Source: Anthoceros angustus (taxonomy: Eukaryota > Streptophyta > Anthocerotopsida > Anthocerotales > Anthocerotaceae). Taken from it: a DNA stretch of 64,000 nucleotides. The translations under genes and the position numbers were made by a program. The notes under the pieces were generated by a model that ran no database searches, was not told where the DNA came from, and saw nothing but the letters and a program-made list of their open reading frames with translations. Of this stretch, positions 10,956 to 23,449 are shown in pieces. Within the stretch, counting starts at the first letter, position 1. Each line of letters begins with the position of its first letter. The DNA is taken from NCBI GenBank assembly GCA_010909165.1, contig MU008170.1, forward strand, positions 434,001 to 498,000. The letters run 5' to 3'.

Positions 10956-12740
10956 AGAACTTTTGTTCGCGGTATGGCCAGCGTTCGCCCGCCACGCAAA
11001 TCCTCCGCTTACACATCTTGCTTTCACTATATGCGGGAAGGGCGGATGTGGGAGCGATCCCTACGTTTGGTGTGTGCTTGACTACTAACATGCTTGTGTT
11101 GTGCTTGCGATTGGATGTATGGGGCGACTTGGACGAAGCGATCGTAATTTGCATCCGGCATGCACGGTGCTATCACTGGTGGGCCGAGAACCGCAAATCC
11201 TCCGCTTTCACATGTTGCTTTCACTATATATGCGGAAGGGCGGATGTGGGAGGCGGTCCCTACGTTTGTGTGCTTGACTACTAACATGCTTGTGTTGTGC
11301 TTGCGATTGGATGTATGGACTTGAGACGAAGATGATCGTAATTTACATCGCATGCAGGCTATCCGCGCTTCGGTGGGCGGCGCACTGCAAATCCTCCGCT
11401 TACACATGCCGCTTTCACTATATACGGAAGGAGATGTGGGAGCGATCCCTACGTTCGGTGTGCTTGACTACTAACATGCTTGTGCTTGCGATTGGATGTA
11501 TGGGGACGGACGAAGCGATCGTAATTTGCATCCGGCATGCACGGCCGCACTGGTGGGCGGCGCACCGCAAATCCTCCGCTTTCACATGTTGCTTTCACTA
11601 TATATGCAGAAGGACAGGATGTGGGAGGCGATCCCTACGTTCGGTGTGCTTGACTACTAACATGCTTGTGTTGTGCTTGCGATTGGATGTATGGGGCGAC
11701 TTGAGACGAAGCGATCGTAATTTGCATCCGCATGCACTGCATCACAGGCTGCTGGGTGGGCCAGCGCAAATCCTCCGCTTACACATGCCGCTTTCACTAT
11801 ATATGCGGAAGGACGGGATGTGGGAGCGTCCCTACGTTCGGTGTGCTTGACTACTAACATGCTTGTGTTGTGCTTGCGATTGGATGTATGGGGACGGACG
11901 AGCGATCGTAATTTACATCGCATGCAGTACTTTATCACGGCTGCTTGGGTGGGCGGCGCACCGTCCTCCGCTTTCACATGTTGCTTTCACTATATATGCG
12001 GGAAGGGCGGATGTGGGAGCGATCCCTACGTTCGTGTGCTTGACTACTAACATGATTGTGTTGTGCTTGCGATTGGATGTATGGGGCGACTTGAGACGGT
12101 GATCGTAATTTGCATCGGCATGCACTGCATCACAGGCTGCTGGGTGGGCGGCGCACCAAAATCCTCCACTTTCACATGTTGCTTTCACTATATGCGGAAG
12201 GACGGGATGTGGGAGCGGTCCCTACGTTCGGTGTGACTACTAACATGCTTGTGTTGTGCTTGATTGGATGTATGGGGCGACTTGAGACGAAGATGATCGT
12301 AATTTGCATCGGCATGCAGTTCTTCCACGGCCGGGTGGGCAGCGCACCGTCCTCCGCTTTCACATGTTGCTTTCACTATATATGCGGGAAGGAGATGATG
12401 TGGGGCATCCCTACGTTCGGTGTGGTTGATACTAACATGATTGTGTTGTGCTTGCATGGATGTATGGCAACTTGAGACGAAGATGATCGTCACTTCCATC
12501 GCATCCACACGCCCATCACGCTGGCGAGCCGCCGCAAATCCTCCGCTTTCACATGTTGCTTTCACTATATGCGGGAAGGAGATGATGTGGAGCGGTCCCT
12601 ACGTTTGTGTGGTTCAGTACTAACATGCTTGTGTTGTGCTTGCAGCTGGATGTATGGCACAGCTTCAGACCAGAAGATGATCGTCACTTCCATCTGGCAT
12701 CCACGGCTGCTGTCACGGCTGCTGGGTGGGCCGAGCATCC
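10956..12740. repeat. About 190-bp tandem array, nine units
   Basis: The landmark AACATGCTTGTGTTGTGCTTG (or a close variant) occurs at 11085, 11283, 11473, 11659, 11856, 12049, 12242, 12434 and 12622, a spacing of 186-198 bp. Each unit also contains CAAATCCTCCGCTTTCACAT, a TATATGCGGAAGG segment and TCCCTACGTTCGGTGTG. Units differ by short indels and substitutions, so the array is not brand new. Unit size is in the range of plant satellites. The many short open frames here are by-products of the repeat. Confidence 0.9.
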
Positions 12741-12744
12741 AACA

Positions 12745-14065
12745 CCCTCTTCCTCATGCTGCATCTGTGCCCGCGCAGAGTGAGCGACCCGGCGTGTCTT
12801 AGGAGACGGTACATGTGGGGACGAACTCTACCGCTTTTTCTGCACTGAGCATATTAGGTGATGGACAGGCGTGTACCGTGTTGCACCTTTGCTTCACTTT
12901 TTGTTGATCGGGCCGATCTTGGAATGCAAGTGCCTTGCTGCTGAGCAAATTGAGAAGGATTTCGCAAATGGGATGCTCATACAACCTCGGCAAATGAAGG
13001 AAATTCGGCGCTCACACACACATCTTCAAGTGACACGGTATTCATGCATGCGGTTGTTTCCCTAGCGTTCCACCTTTGTTTCGTTTTATGCGGCATGGCG
13101 GCCGGGACTCACATTGTGCAAGGGTCTTGCTTTTCGGGCAACATGACAAGGATTTCGCCGAGGACCCCTCATACAAGGCCGGCAAGGAAGGAACCCCTCT
13201 TCCTCATCTGCATCTGCCACAGTGAGCGACCAGCGTGTCTTAGGAGACGGTACATGTGAGGGCGAACTCTACCGCTTTTACGCGAGCATATTAGGTGATG
13301 GGCGTGTCTGCGTGTTGCACCTTTGCTTCACTTTTTTGTTGATCGGGCCGATCTTGGAATGCAAGTGCCTTGCTGCTGAGCAAATTGAGAAGGATTTCGC
13401 AAATGGGATGCTCATACAACCTCGGCAAATGAAGGAAATTGACGCTCACACACACATCTTCAAGTGACACGGTATTCATGCATGCGGTTGTTTCCCTAAC
13501 GTTCCACCTTTGTTTCGTTTTATGCGGCATGGCAGCCGGGACTCACATTGTGCAAGGGTCTTGCTTTTCGGGCAACATGACAAGGATTTCGCCGAGGACC
13601 CCTCATACAAGGCCGGCAAGGAAGGAACCCCTCTTCCTCATCTGCATCTGCCACAGTGAGCGACCAGCGTGTCTTAGGAGACGGTACATGTGAGGGCGAA
13701 CTCTACCGCTTTTACGCGAGCATATTAGGTGATGGGCGTGTCTGCGTGTTGCACCTTTGCTTCACTTTTTTGTTGATCGGGCCGATCTTGGAATGCAAGT
13801 GCCTTGCTGCTGAGCAAATTGAGAAGGATTTCGCAAATGGGATGCTCATACAACCTCGGCAAATGAAGGAAATTGACGCTCACACACACATCTTCAAGTG
13901 ACACGGTATTCATGCATGCGGTTGTTTCCCTAACGTTCCACCTTTGTTTCGTTTTATGCGGCATGGCAGCCGGGACTCACATTGTGCAAGGGTCTTGCTT
14001 TTCGGGCAACATGACAAGGATTTCGCCGAGGACCCCTCATACGGCGGCAAAGGAAGGAACCCCTC
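12745..14065. repeat. 434-bp tandem array, three units
   Basis: The landmark GTGTCTTAGGAGACGGTACA occurs at 12794, 13235 and 13669 (spacing 441 and 434). Copies two and three are nearly identical over their length, including a shared 81-codon open frame, so the last duplication looks recent. Copy one carries several indels. No coding assignment is justified. Confidence 0.9.
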
Positions 14066-14317
14066 TTACGATGCGGCATTCAGCCTCGGGCGGAAAGGAT
14101 AGATTTTCAAGTGCAACGACATTTGGCAGGTCACAATGATGTGTCTTGACAGTGATTACAGTCTACTTGTCCTTAGGATCTGGAATCTCTCGAACTGGCC
14201 GTGGAACACAACCTTGAAGCAACAAAACAAACCAAAAAAGCCATCACTTGTGCGCAGTCCCTCAAGCTTGCACAATTGCAGCCACACCACAAGAAGCACA
14301 TGTTCAAGTTCGCAAAA

Positions 14318-14440
14318 CACCTACCTACCAAAAATCCTACAACCTTCTCCGCTCAAAACACCTACCTACCAAAAATCCTGCAACCTTCTCCGCTCAAAAC
14401 ACCTACCTACCAAAAATCCTACAACCTTCTCCGCTCACTC
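14318..14440. repeat. 41-bp tandem array, three units
   Basis: Three head-to-tail copies beginning CACCTACCTACCAAAAATCC and ending with TTCTCCGCTCAAAA. The copies differ at single positions only. The array sits between the 434-bp array and the large GC-rich array. Confidence 0.9.
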
Positions 14441-14504
14441 TGGAAAGAGTCGAAGAGCAGGGCCTCCATCCTCTTGTGCCCCAGTCCGTGGCCCCTCCGC
14501 TTCC

Positions 14505-17500
14505 GAGCTCGGTGGGCGCTCGGCACTGAGGAGGAGCCACTGTGGGGAAGGGGCACTGCGGCCGAGGCATACCGAGGCGAGGTGCCGCGTCTGTGGAATT
14601 GGAGGTGGAGGTGGAGCAAGCGGCATCCCACATGAAATGGAAAGGTGGGTGCGGGGAAAGGGAGAGGTGGGCGGTGGCGAGGAGGGAGGGTCTGGTCTTG
14701 ACTCCTTGACCATTAGGCACGCATGCGTTCATGATATCCATGAGCGCACTCGGGCTTCCACTTGCATGTTAGGGGCACTTGGGGCATCCTCTCCAACATG
14801 CCCTCCACCTCATTGCAGCGCAACCTAAGGTCGCGCACCTTCTCCACGACCTCCAGCAGCGTGGCCACGGCGCCACTCATGGCTGCATCAATGGCAATCA
14901 ACGATGCTCGAGTGGTCGCCATGATGCCCCAAAACTCCTCGGTAGCGAGGCTCACGAAGGCCGCCTTGGGATGCTGCCCGTTCTTGGTGCTCGCACGGTG
15001 CTCCTTGCGCGAGCACCGGAGTTCGCACCTCCGGCCTCGGCCCCCTCCATCTTCCCCTCCCGACTTGCGTCCTCCTCGAGGCTTAGGTTTGCCGCCGCGG
15101 CGGCCGCACCCTCTTCTTTTCCGCCCACAAACCCCGGCCTCGATCCACGGTGAGCTCGGCCAACTCTGCTCTTAGAGTGGCCGCCTCATCCTCGCCGCGA
15201 TTCGCCTCCCAAAGCGGCGCTCAATCTTCGGCGCTCCACATCCGTACACGATACGGGAGAAGCCATCCGAATCATAGATGATTCGATATGGCCTGCTCTC
15301 GTCGACGCCTTCAACACCTGCAACCACCAACCCATCATGCAGCTATTAGCATTGTTGTTAGTCCCATATGCAACCAAACACCAAGCACATTGTGCTTTTA
15401 CCGTCGGAGTCCTCAGAGATTTCGCCCCCTTGCGCCTCCACACCTCCCTCGCCATTCAACACTGCCCCACCCGCATCCTCCCCCTCTGAGGCCCTTGTGG
15501 CATCCACCCCTCGCGCCTCTGCCCGCAACCTCCTTGCAGGCGCCGCCATGCCTCCTCCTCCATGCCCTCCACGCCTCCTCCGGCCGCGGCCGGAGGCCGG
15601 AGGCCGGGCGAGGAGGAGCTCCGCCCTCCTCCGGCGCCATGGTCGCGGACCTTCTCCACGACCTCCGGCCGCCACCTCCGGCTCCACGGTGAGCTCGGTG
15701 GGGCGCTCGCGGCGGGCGCCGCCACACACTGTCGCCGTGGCGGGCTCAAGCCTCGGCCCCCTCCATCTCCCTCCGGCGCCATGGTCGCGGGCGCCGCCAC
15801 CTCCGGCTCCACGGTGAGCTCGGCGGCGGCCGCCACCTCCGGCGCCATGGTCGCGGGCGCCGCCACCTCCGGCTCCACGGTGAGCTCGGTGGGGCGCTCG
15901 CGGCGGCCGCACTGGCGCCGCCACCTCCGGCGCCATGGTCGCGGGCGCCGCCACCTCCGGCATCCATCTCCCTCCGGGCTGGCGGTGCCGCGCGTCTGTG
16001 GAATTGGAGGTGGAGGTGGAGCAAGCGGCATCCCCATGAAATGGAAAGGTGCGGGGAAAGGGAGAGGTGGGCGGTGGCGAGGAGGGAGGGTCTCGGGTCG
16101 CGACTCCTTGACCATTAGGCGTGCAGCAAGGTCGTTCATGATATCCATGAGCGCGCACTCGGGCTTCCACACACGCATGTTAGGGCGCAGGGCATCCTCT
16201 CCAACATGCCCTCCACCTCATTGCGGCGCAACCTAAGGTCGCGACCTTCTCCACGACCTCCGGCGCCATGGTCGCGGGCGCCGCCACTCATGGCTGCATC
16301 AATGGCAATCAACGATGCTCGAGTGGTCGCCATGATGCCCCAAAACTCCTCGGTAGCGAGGCTCACGAAGGCCGCCTTGGGATGCTGCCCGTTCTTCTTG
16401 GTGCTCGCACGGTGCTCAGCCGGCGAACACCGGAGTTCGCACCTCGGCCTCGGCCCCCTCCATCTTCCCCTCCCGACTTGCGTCCTCCTCGAGGCTTAGG
16501 TTTGCCGCCGGTGCACCCTCTTCTTTTCCGCCCACAAACCCCGGCTCCACGGTGAGCTCGGCCAACTCTGCTCTTAGAGTGGCCGCCTCATCCTCGCATT
16601 CGCCTCCCAAGCGGCGCTCAATCTTCGGCGCTCCACATCGGTGTACACGTCACGGGCCAGTGCCATCCGAATCATAGATGATTCGATATGGCTGCTCGTC
16701 GACGCCTTCAACACTGCAACCACCAACCCATCATGCGGCTATTAGCATTGTTGTTAGTCCCATATGCAACCAAACACCAAGCACATTGTGCTTTTACGTC
16801 AGTCCTCGATTTCGCCTTGCGCCTCCACACCTCCCTCGCCATTCAACACACCGCATCCTCCCCTCACGAGGCCCTTGTGGCATCCACCCCTCGGCCGCGC
16901 CTCTGCCCACAACCTCCTTGCAGGCGCTGCCAGTCTTGGCCTCGCCACCTCCGCCCTCCGCCTCCTCCCCGGAGGCCGGAGGCCGGAGGAGGAGCTCCGC
17001 CCTCCACCTCATTGCGGCGCAACCTAAGGTCGCGGACCTTCTCCACGACCTCCGGCCGCCACCTCCGGCTCCACGGTGAGCTCGGTGGGGCGCTCGCGGC
17101 GGGCGCCGCCACACTGTCGCCGTGGCGGGCTCAAGCCTCGGGCTGCCGCCGCGGCCAGTATGTCGACCGCACCGCTGCAGCCCAGCTGCGGTCAGTGCGG
17201 CCGAGGCACCTCGGCCTGTGTGCGACCATGCGGCTGCAGTGGCCGCCTCATCCTCGCCATTCAACACCGCCCCACCATGCGGCGGGCGCTGCGGCCGCCA
17301 CCTCCGGCATCCATCTCCCTCCGGGCTGGCGGGCTGGCGCCGCCACCTCCGGCCGCCACCTCCGGCTCCACGGTGAGCTCGGCGGCGGCCGCGGTGCTCC
17401 CGCCATGCCGCTTGCGGCTGGTGGGGGCGCTCGCGGCGCCTCCTCCTCCTCCTCCAGCACGCCACGCGGGGAGGTCCTCCATGCCCTCCACCTCCCCCCT

Positions 17501-19320
17501 TTGTTGGTGTAGCCTCCTCCATGCCCTCCACGGTGAGCTCGGTGGGGCGCTCGGCACTGAGGAGGAGCCAGAGGAAGGGGCACTGCGGCCGAGGCATACA
17601 GGCGAGGTGCCGCGTCTGTGGAATTGGAGGTGGAGGTGGAGCAAGCGGCATCCCACATGAAATGGAAAGGTGGGTGCGGGGAAAGGGAGAGGTGGGCGGT
17701 GGCGAGGAGGGAGGGGTCTCGGGTCGCTCCTTGACCATTAGGCGGTGCAGGTCGTTCATGATATCCATGAGCCGGCACTCGGGCTTCCACTTGCATGTTA
17801 GGGGCACTTGGGGCATCCTCTCCAACATGCCCTCCACCTCATTGCGGCGCAACCTAAGGTCGCGGACCTTCTCCACGACCTCCGGCGCCATGGTCGCGGG
17901 CGCCGCCACTCATGGCTGCATCGATGGCAATCAACGATGCTCGAGTGGTCGCCATGATGCCCCAAAACTCCTCGGTAGCGAGGCTCACGAAGGCCGCCTT
18001 GGGATGCTGCCCGTTCTTGGTGCTCGCACGGCATTTGCTCAGCCGGGCACCGGAGTTCGCACCTCGGCCTCGGCCCCCTCCATCTTCCCCTCCCGACTTG
18101 CGTCCTCCTCGAGGCTTAGGTTTGCCGCCGCGGCGGCCGCACCCTCTTCTTTTCCGCCCACAAACCCCGGTGCCTCCGGCTCCACGGTGAGCTCGGCCAA
18201 CTCTGCTCTTAGAGTGGCCGCCTCATCCTCGCCTTGATTCGCCTCCCAAAGCGGCGCTCAATCTTCGGCGCTCCACATCGGTGTACACGATGCGGGCAGA
18301 GTACCATCCGAATCATAGATGATTCGATATGGCTGCTCGTCGACGCCTTCAACACTGCAACCACCAACCCATCATGCTATTAGCATTGTTGTTAGTCCCA
18401 TATGCACCAAACACCAAGCACATTGTGCTTTTACGTCAGTCCTCGATTTCGCCCCCTTGCCTCCACCTCCCTCGCCATTCACCGCATCCTCCCCTCACGA
18501 GGCCCTTGTGGCATCCACCCCCTCCGGCGCCATGGTCGCGGGCGCCGCCACCTCCGCCCTCCACCTCATTGCGGCGCAAGTCTTGGCCTCGCCACCTCCG
18601 CCCTCACGCCTCCTCCTCCATGGCGCAATCCTCCGGCCGGAGGCCGGAGGCCGGGCGAGGAGGAGCTCCGCCCTCCCCTCCCGGGTGACAGAGACCGGGC
18701 TGCACTGCGGCCGCCACCTCCGGCGCCATGGTCGCGGCGGGCGCCGCCACACTGTCGCCGTGGCGGGCTCAAGCCTCGGGCTGCCGCGGCCAGTATGTGC
18801 GACCCACCGCTGCAGCCCCAGCTGCGGTCAGTGCGGCCGAGGCGCACCTCGGCCTGTGTGCGGCCATGCGGTACCGCCATGGTCGCGGGCGCCGCCACCT
18901 CCGGCGCCATGGTCGCGGGCGCCGCGGCCGCCACCTCCGGCATCCATCTCCCTCCGGGCTGGCGGGCTGGCGCCGCCACCTCCGGCTCCACGGTGAGCTC
19001 GGCGGCGCCTCCTCCTCCATGGCGCAATCCTCCGGCCGCCATGCCGCTTGCGGCTGGTGGGGGCGCAGCCTCCTCCTCCTCCTCCAGCATGCAGGCGCCG
19101 AGGGAGGTCCTCCATGCCCTCCACCTCCCCCCTTTGGTGTAGCCTCCTCCATGGCGCAATCCTCCGACGCCATGGTCGCGGGCGCCAGCGTGACCTCCAT
19201 CTCCTCTCCTTCGCGCCGCCATGCCTCCTCTCCTTCCTGCGGTTGGAAATGGATGAACACTCCACAGCGCCTTCTTGTACCAAGGCATAGCTCTCAAAAC
19301 TTGCGTCCCAATAAATGTTG
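14505..19320. repeat. GC-rich 1.4-1.6-kb tandem array, three units
   Basis: The landmark ATGATATCCATGAGC occurs at about 14731, 16138 and 17758; CCACCAACCCATCATGC near 15325, 16722 and 18362; and TGTGGAATTGGAGGTGGAGG near 14593, 15999 and 17617. Unit length varies because each copy carries a different number of GC-rich cassettes (for example GCGCCATGGTCGCGGGCGCC and CCACGGTGAGCTCGG). All six frames stay open for long stretches because of the composition, so the 200-370-codon frames here are not evidence of genes. Confidence 0.85.
14713..14955 (-). pseudogene. Conserved short helical ORF in the GC-rich repeat unit (three copies)
   Basis: On the minus strand the unit contains a protein-like stretch beginning SLATEEFWGIMATTRASLIA and continuing through DAAMSG and NEVEGMLERMP, predicted helical by its hydrophobic spacing. 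Copies recur at 16136-16366 and 17798-18034. In copies two and three the middle (VATLLEVVEKVR in copy one) is replaced by the translation of a GC-rich cassette. Preceding minus-strand sequence (DEAATLRAELAELTVE) may belong to the same ancestral protein. A gag- or transposon-derived origin is a guess; I know no matching family. Confidence 0.35.
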
Positions 19321-19869
19321 TGGATGCCAAGTGGTTTTGTAGCATTTTAAATGGCCTCCCCTACCGGTGGCTTTGGCGGTGCCACATGTGATTTATTGCG
19401 CTCAGTGCGTGCATCGTTGTCCAACCTCGGTCTGCGGTTGCATGGCGTTCACTGCCAGCCCAAGATCACGGTTGCCAATGCCACTCCCTTTGCCGCTTTG
19501 AGCGATCGTTGATGACCGCCGGTCGCCACTCGCGATGCACATTTCCGAAGTTGCGGCGTTTCTGCCTTCTCATGCTGGCCAAATACATTATATAATGCCA
19601 CTTTATTCCTTTGCATTGAACATCACATGTGTCAACCCAAAATGTGCCCAGGTCCATGTGTTGCGTGACTACCTCAAGCACCGGTATTTGGAGTCTGACG
19701 ACAAGTGAGGCTTCATATTGTGTAGCTCCATGGCATCAAAGGCGGTACGCATCCTACTTGAACATCACGCCTTTCCTAATATGGGTGCACTAGTCACTCC
19801 ACCGCCTTGTTGCATCAACCACTCTTATAACCCATAGCGGTGGCGCTGCTATAGTCGGCCTTCGAGTCG

Positions 19870-21960
19870 CCATGGGCGGCAAGTTCAAAACTATCAGCTG
19901 TGGTTGCAAACCCGGCCCGCAATGACAATCCGGCAACCTTTGAGCGACACCTTGTCCATCATCCCATGCAATGGGGTCGCTTTCCTGCAATGCTCCACCT
20001 TCGCGCGCCTCTCTCCGCGGATATGGCTCCGCCATGCCTCCTCCATGGCGCAATCCTCCGACGCCATGGTCGCGGCGCCTCCTCCATGGCGCAATCCTCA
20101 AGGAAGCGGCGAACCGCCTTCCCTCCGCTTCCCTCGCCATTCAACACCGCCCCACTTCCATCCGCGTGCAAACCCATCCGGCCGCATGCCCGGTGACTCG
20201 CTGACACAGAATGCGATGGCCCATACCTCGCCACTCTCAAATGCACCAATATGGCAAGGTAATTACCGCAGATGGCGCCCTTCCACCCGCACATTTCGTG
20301 CGGTATTCTTGCTCAACAATGTGCCACACCTTTGGCATCCATTATGCGGCGAACTTGGTAATGTCAACGTGTTTCACGCGCACCACACATTCGCACGCGT
20401 CGTGCTATGTGTCTCCCCTCATCGCCAAGCACACGGTCGATCGTCCACATCGCGATGCCCTCCTTCCTTCCAGTGGCGCCGCCGCCACCCATCTCACGCC
20501 TTTCAATGTCGCGCGCCTCTCTCCGCGGATATGGCTCCGCCATGCCTCCTCCATGGCGCAATCCTCCGGCGCCATGGTCGCGGCCGACTAGCGCAATCCT
20601 CAAGGAAGCGGCGAACCGCCTTCCCTCCGCTTCCCTCGCCATTCAACACCGCCCCACTTCCATCATGGTACACCCATCCGGCCGCATGCCCGGCGGCTAC
20701 CGGAATCACGGTGGCCCATACCTCGCCACTCTCGCCAATAGCAACCGTAGTCGGTACCGCGGTGGCGCCCTTCCACCCGCACATTTCGTGCGGTATTCTT
20801 GCTCAACAATGTGCCACACCTTTGGCATCCATTATACGGCGAACTTGGTAATGTCAACGTGTTTCACGCGCACCACACATTCGCACGCCGTGCTATGTGT
20901 CTCCCCTCATCGCCAAGCACACGGTCGATCGTCCACATCGCGGTGCCCTCCTTCCTTCCATGACGCCGCCACCCATCTCACGCCTTTCAATGTCGCGCAC
21001 CCGAATGCAATGCCTCCTCGCGCGACATTCAACTTCCCAGCTTCCGCCTTCCCTCCGCTTCCCCAACACATGCGATGGCTTGGTCGGCGTGCTTGAAGAA
21101 ATCCGGCAACCTTTGAGCGACACCTTGTCCATCATCCCATGCAATGGGAGGCGGGGGTTCGGTGTGGCCTATTCCGTTCAATGTCACAGCGAATTGGCAT
21201 CACGGTCCACTTTTCATTGCTCGCTTACGGTGCGGTGCAATGGGCCTCGTGTCAACACGGCCTCGGCCTCCTCCTCAAATGCACATGTCCAAGCAGGCGG
21301 AACCTCGAAACAAATGCGGGTTGGCGCACACCTAACGTTCACGCGTTTCCGTCTGAGAGTTCATGCGGATGGCTTCATCACCAGCGTCGCCATGACCAGC
21401 TTTGAGACATAAAGGCGGGAGGTGTGGAGGAGCACGTCTTTCGCTCGGTGTGGCCTATTCCGTTCAATGTCGCGCACCGCCTCACAACCATCGGCCGCGA
21501 GAAGTACACCCTATCGGTTATGAAGGTGTACAAGCGCGACTGTCTCGAATGTCATCTCCGTCGGTCTCACGTAACATGTCCTTCAAGATCGGCAAGCAAG
21601 CGTCGAACTTCACGGGCTGCGAAATGCGTCCGCATCCATGTGTGGCATTGAAGAACACTGCTCACACTCTCAAGCGTGCACTCTCCTATGCGATCCGGCA
21701 TAGCTCGCTGTCGGTATGGACCACATGTCGAAATCCCTCCCCACCAACCCACCCACGCAGCTCTTGGAGAACAAGTGTTGCTCCTGCGGCTTCACGTCGC
21801 GCGCCACCGCTTCCCCAACACATGCGATGGCTTGGTCGGCGTGCTTGAAGAAATCCGGCAGCCTTTCCGCCATGAGTCATTGCCGTCGATATTCTGTTGC
21901 TCCTCCTCGCCCGCCACCCATCTCACGCCTTTCGCCATGACCAGCTTTGAGACATAAAGG
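19870..21960. repeat. About 500-bp tandem duplication with shuffled partial copies
   Basis: A segment carrying CGCGCCTCTCTCCGCGGATA and CCCTTCCACCCGCACATTTC recurs at an offset of 490-508 bp (20004 and 20512; 20278 and 20768). Fragments recur out of order downstream: ACATGCGATGGCTTGGTCGG near 21066 and 21815, ATGACCAGCTTTGAGACATA near 21391 and 21937, GTGTGGCCTATTCCGTTCAA near 21163 and 21448. The same GC-rich word found in the previous array (CGCCATGGTCGCGG) sits inside both copies here, although the surrounding repeat is unrelated. No intact coding frame. Confidence 0.75.
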
Positions 21961-23449
21961 CGGGTGGGTGGGCGACATGTCGACTTTGAAAGCCCTCCTC
22001 AATGTCTTCGTGCCCTGTGTCCTTCCACTCCTTGTGCACGCCATCCTTGACCGCCCGAGCATGCGCTAGCGTGGCAAACGTCATCGGACGGCTGACCTCA
22101 ATGCCGGTGGCACCATGTCTGACGGTGGCGAAGAACATTGCCTCACGAGAGGGCGCACGTGGTGTCACGGTGCAAGTGTTAGCGCCTCCGTGGGCATGGT
22201 CACACAACTTACCATGCTACGATGCAGAGGGTCTGATGATGTCCGTTGGCTGATGTGGTATTGGGTGCCCCCCCCCATGACATTCCGTTCAAACACACCG
22301 TCCACAAATGCTGGCGACTCCCAGAACCGCCTCCATGCCTCGCTGATGCCGTGTTGGCCCGCCGGCGTCCACAGTGCCAACCTCCTGGAACACCTCCCCT
22401 CGATCCCCATACCGGGTGCTGTACACCACCCGCATCGGTGGAAATGGTCCGCCTCTTCCTTCCCAAAGTCGGAAATTGTCGAATAACGCCGACACTCCAT
22501 GCCGGGTTCCACATGCAGTGTTAGGTGGTCCTCGAAGCGACGCTCACTCGTCTGAGGCGCATACGATGCCTTCCGCCACCGCAAAGCCAGCTGCATCTCG
22601 CTTTATGCGCCGCCGTGCGCTTCTTCACCTGCGGCTCGTGGCGCACGCATACCATCTTGGGCGCTCGCCGTCCTCACGATCCGGCATCGGTGTGCATTGA
22701 TTCCACCCATGTGAGGTGGCTGCGGTGCGATTCGCGGCATCTCCTCCTCGTCTGTGCGAATCTCGGTTGGTGGTCCTCCGTGATCTGCTGCAACTCTTCC
22801 CGTGATGGTCCCAAGGTCCACCACATCATCCAGTCCTCCAAGTCCATCCCCCTGGTGAAGCCCTTCGAAAAAGCCTTGTATGGTGGTGTTTGACAATTCC
22901 ATCCATCCATCCTTTGCACCGGTGAATCTTGTCCAGCCCATCACCGAGTTCGTCCTCGCTTCGCATCAGATTGCGGTCTTGCCGAGCTGCGCGCTGTCGC
23001 TTCCCCATCGGCCATACCAGCCTTCTCCTGCGGTGACCCGGTATCTCGAAAAAGCACCTCATTCGCGGTGGGCGGCCCGCCATGCTGCCTTCCCCTCCAC
23101 TTGCCGCGTCGCGGTGTCTTCGAGCCCTCCACCGCCAGAATGTTTTACGCCATGCGGCAGCGGCGACTCCTCCTGCTCCCGCCTCGACCACCACCATGCT
23201 CTCTTGCAGCCCAGGCATCGCCGGTTCGGACTCCGGCGGTACCTTCCGCACTGTAGTGCGAGCGGTGGCCCTTTTCGGCAAAGTGGCGCATTGTGTCGCA
23301 TGCCCACATGTCGCGGTGTCGTGCGATTGCGGCCGTAGTCCACCACGAGTGCAGCGTCTGCGAGGTGATCATCCGCTTTGAACTCTCCCTCCAAAGACGC
23401 GACCTCCACCTCGCGCCCCGAGCAACCCCGGTTGCCACCTCCATGTCTT
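21961..23449. other. Unassigned GC-rich sequence, probably decayed mobile DNA
   Basis: Many short open frames on both strands, none with a recognisable domain or splice structure. Composition and setting between repeat families suggest degraded transposon sequence. Confidence 0.3.

Noticed and set aside
10956-14440. CRISPR-like appearance of regularly spaced repeats
   Set aside because: Units are contiguous tandem repeats without unique spacers, and the genome is eukaryotic.
14136-19345. Many overlapping 100-370-codon open frames on both strands, Pro/Ala/Arg/Gly-rich
   Set aside because: GC-rich repeats lack stop codons in all frames; the frames overlap each other, follow the repeat periodicity and show no domain or start context.
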